64,000 bases of DNA, taken from contig JAECYW010000002.1 of assembly GCA_023014335.1 (NCBI GenBank), positions 2,914,001 to 2,978,000 on the forward strand. Direction: 5' to 3'. Origin of the DNA: Galerina marginata. Its lineage: Eukaryota; Basidiomycota; Agaricomycetes; Agaricales; Galerinaceae. The notes beneath the pieces were generated by a model that worked only from the letters and a program-made list of their open reading frames with translations, made no database searches and was not told where the DNA came from. Position numbers and translations under genes: made by a program. This document shows, one piece after another, positions 60,706 through 64,000 of this stretch (position 1 is the stretch's first letter; each line of letters opens with the position of its first letter).

Positions 60706-63700
60706 ATGTCAGGCAAGCCTACAGCAACCAGAGCGTCAAGTCGGACGAAAACACCTACAGCAACTGCCGTTCCAACCGCGACGAGAACAACCAGGGCACG
60801 GACTGCGACCACAAAGAGTGCCACACCCACCCCACCCGTTGAAGCCCCACCAGCAGCTATCAAGAAAGCGGTTGTCAGAAAGCCTCTTGTGAGCAAGGAC
60901 AATTCCATCGATGTTCCCGCACCTCCAGCAAAAGCAAAGGCAAAGGCCACTTCCAATCGAAAGGGCAAGCAAACGAATTGCGCAGACTCTGAACGGGAAC
61001 CTATCATGGTGACGACTTGATTAACTCACTGGAGCTCTAGCTAATAAAAGCTATAAGGCTTACCTACGTATACGCCCGCGTATTGGATATGAAGAAGGAC
61101 CTACGTCTTCTCCCTACCTAACTCACCTTTCAGACACGACCGTAAATATGACAGATCCACAAGATCCGCAGAATTCTCGTTCCAAGTATCGCTTTTCAAC
61201 CGTTCCTCCTTCCTCTCTCTACACATTCTCCCATATTTTTCCTCCCAATACTACCCAATCCGAGTTTTTCACCACAACGACTCTCCCTCTTGTCCAAGAT
61301 GTCCTAACTGGCCAGAATGGTCTGCTCTTCACTTACGGTGTTACAAATTCTGGAAAAACATACACTGTACAAGGAGGAACGGATGAAGGAGCTGCCGGAA
61401 TTCTTCCTCGTTCTCTAGACGTTATTTTCAACAGCATTGATGGGTTGCATGGCGATGGAAGAGTCAGTGTTATCCCCCTCCACATCAAAGTGTTTGCCAC
61501 TCATCATCACTATCACTACTAGTACCGACCTGTTCGTCTATATGGAATAGAACTTGCAGATGACTTGGACTACAAGGCGCCTCCGACCATGCCTGAACCT
61601 GCATTGGCCGACGTCCTTGGATCTTTCGATAGCCATGCAGAACCAGAATTTGACATCGATCCTACTGCCATCGCAGTGGACCGTAACTATGAATATACTA
61701 TCTGGATATCCTATGCGGAAGTTTATAACGAAAAAGTTTATGACCTTCTGGCGTCAGTCAAAGACGAATCCAACGACGCTGCACCAGTCCGTCCTGCAGT
61801 AGGGAAGCCCTTGCTGCTAACCAGGCAGGCCTTGCCTTTGAGACCCTCTCCTGCGTCAGACGCGATGGATACGGAATCGAATGGAAAATACATTGCTGGC
61901 CTCCGTCAATTCCGCGTTCACAGTGCTTCACAGGCCAAAGCACTTGTCAAACTTGGCCAACTTCACCGTCGTGTCTTTGGCACGTTGGCGAATCGTGAGA
62001 GCAGCAGAAGCCACGGAATGGTCATAATCAAAGTCGTTAGAGGTCATCGAGGAGAGAGAAATGTGAGTTACGACCTGCCTTCTTCACACCGTTTTGTTCA
62101 ACTGTGAAAATGCAGGACCCGACATCTCTCCAAATTTCGAGGTTGACCCTCGTGGATCTTGCGGGTTCTGAGCGTACGAAACACACCCATACAACCGGTG
62201 ACCGCTTGAAAGAGGCTGGAAATATCAATAAATCGCTCATGGTGCTTGGGCAATGCTATGGAGGTTATGCGTTCCAACCAGCGCAAAATCGCGATAAGTT
62301 TATCTCAAGATGCAGGAAAGGACGGCCGCTTAGATACCAGAGATCTCAAGAAAGGAATGGCCATTGTACCTTTCAGACATAGCAAGCTCACCGAAGCTCT
62401 AATGGATTATTTCGTTGGCGACGGGAGAACTGTGGGTAGTTCAACTATGTTTATCAAAGACACTGAGAATCATTTATCTTGTTCAGGTTATGATCGTCAA
62501 CGTCAATCCCTACGACACAGGTTACGACGAAAATTCGCATGTAATGAAATTTGCTGCTTTAGCGAGAGAAGTCTATGTAACACCTGCGCCGGCTCCTGTC
62601 CAACGCATTCCCGTTGTCGGCCCAGGCAATTTACAAGGAAAGAAAATCAAACAACTCGGGCCTTTGTCGTTGAAGGACCCTGAGATTGTACCACATCCGT
62701 ACACGCGAAAGGTTACAATTTCCATGGGAGGCTACGAACTTGGTAACAAGAAACCAATAGAAGCCATACTAGAAGTTCGTGAAGGTGGGACACTGCTTAA
62801 ATTCTATTTCCATTCGCCTTAATTCCAATCCTCGCAGACGACGAGCCGAGTGATGAGCCAGACAAAGACGATGAAGATGACGACGATCCTATCAATCCCT
62901 TGGTAGATGCCCTCTTCGATGAAGTGGAACATTTGCGTTTCCAGGTGCGCTCAAGCGCTATCTACATTGTTTCTTGGTCTCATATTTCTCAAGCTATTCG
63001 AATCTGAGATGAGATGCGCATTGGTTGAAGCTGAGACACGAGAGGAAGTTATGCGGGAAATGGAGGAGAGGATGAGGATGATGGAAGAGATGTACTCCAG
63101 GAGGCTCATGAGTGAAGTAAGCTACAATCAGTTCAATTTCTTTTTTCATCTTTGATACTGACCAGAAGTATAGTTCGAGCAGAATGAGTTGAAAACTGAC
63201 GCCAAGATTGACATGTTGCACCAATCTGGCCTTTTTGGTAGCCCTACAAAGGCTGCTCGCCACGTTGTCGTCAATGACGACATCTCGGAAGAGGAAGAAG
63301 ATGTTGAAATGAGCTTGGTCGTGCAAATTCGACTTTTCTGGTTTTCACGACTCTTACCTTTTTAAGCAGACCGAAGAAAATGCGTCAGAAGACGAACGTT
63401 CGATTTCCTTGTCTCCTTGGCAAAGAAAATCAACAAACGCAAGCCTAGCGTTGTACCTCAGCCCATAATCGAGAAACGGGCTTTCATTCCTGACCCGCCC
63501 ATGCTTGCTTCGGACACTGAAGATGCCCAACTTACGGAAACGGACGATGGTGACGATGGCCAAATCAGCAGCGTGGCCCCATCTGCCACCACAGGGAGTG
63601 AATTGAACGAGGATGATGAAGAGTATTCATCCGAAGACGATGACGATGAGGAAGACGAATGGGACCCTCCTTCTGCCAAGACACCAAAGGCCAGGAAACA

Positions 63701-64000
63701 GCCTTCGCCAAGTGTCAGCCCTTCCCCTCAACCGAAAGGCCGGCAAGCAGGTACCAGCAAGATCTCTGCAAAAGTCCCCCGAGTCTCCAAATTGGCGCAG
63801 GACATGGGCAAATTACGCATCAACTCACGCGGGGGTCCAGATGACTCCACTGTTATCCTCCCGCGAAAGAATGCAGGAAAGTTGCCAGATTATCCAGACA
63901 CAGACAATGATGAGGGTGACAACGATGACGACGAGTTGTTGCTTAGTGTACCAGTGGCTAAAAAGAAGAAACGGTATGTCAAGTTCCTCTAGGCTCTGTG
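60706..64000 (+). CDS. Kinesin-6 motor protein (KIF20/KIF23 type), 3' end outside the window; two apparent frame slips
   Basis: Microtubule motor of the class acting in the central spindle and cytokinesis. ATG 60706 begins a Thr/Ala-rich N-terminus ([20 protein letters not shown]). The motor has P-loop [10 protein letters not shown], which is kinesin-6 type (most kinesins read GQTGSGKT), a large acidic insert (61565-61900), switch [11 protein letters not shown], switch [13 protein letters not shown] and [20 protein letters not shown]. The next motif, [20 protein letters not shown], is one frame away: an extra T at about 62257 explains it. [20 protein letters not shown], neck and coiled coil ([20 protein letters not shown]) follow. 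A second slip near 63417 joins [14 protein letters not shown] to [20 protein letters not shown]. The acidic tail reaches a GTATGT donor near 63974, so coding continues beyond 64000. Confidence 0.93.

Overview
The window is nuclear DNA of a filamentous fungus, most likely a mushroom-forming basidiomycete (Agaricomycetes). The evidence is the density of very short spliceosomal introns (about 40-65 nt, several per gene), compact and often divergent gene pairs, the style of the F-box and DXD-glycosyltransferase proteins, and an autonomous Helitron of the type common in mushroom genomes. Most genes are ordinary single-copy housekeeping loci. All multi-exon models here were assembled by eye from reading frames and GT-AG sites, so individual exon borders may be off by a few bases.

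Left third (1-20.2 kb): the 5' part of a D-2-hydroxyacid dehydrogenase, proteasome subunit RPN2, cytochrome c oxidase subunit VIa, two small Ser/Thr- or Ala-rich secreted proteins with GPI-type tails, ribulose-phosphate 3-epimerase, a membrane-anchored DXD glycosyltransferase, pyruvate kinase, an RNF14-like RBR ubiquitin ligase and replicative helicase subunit MCM3. From 20.2 to 23.3 kb there is a gene-poor stretch with a 39-bp minisatellite.

Middle (23.3-44.4 kb): splicing factor PRP17, a protein that joins three Myb repeats to Sfp1-like zinc fingers, co-chaperone SGT2, splicing ubiquitin ligase PRP19, an OPT oligopeptide transporter, a TauD-type dioxygenase, an F-box protein, glucosyltransferase ALG10 and a Ser/Pro-rich coiled-coil gene. 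PRP19, OPT, the coiled-coil gene and the later kinesin each contain apparent single-base frame slips inside otherwise intact, conserved coding sequence. That is either a base-level error in this assembly or, for some genes, decay.

Transposon island (about 44.4-56.0 kb): imperfect 40-bp inverted repeats, a perfect 77-bp tandem duplication, and a complete Helitron with a Rep-helicase gene and an OB-fold (RPA-like) partner gene. The hairpin end of the Helitron runs straight into a second, truncated copy of its own 5' end: a 453-bp direct repeat with no difference I could see. To the right lies a nest of related modules, each opening with a GATA-rich motif, with a 117-codon open frame of unknown function.

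Right end (56.0-64.0 kb): two mitotic genes transcribed divergently from a 478-bp gap, the kinetochore scaffold Spc7/KNL1 (with visible PP1-docking and MELT-like motifs) and a kinesin-6 motor that runs off the window.
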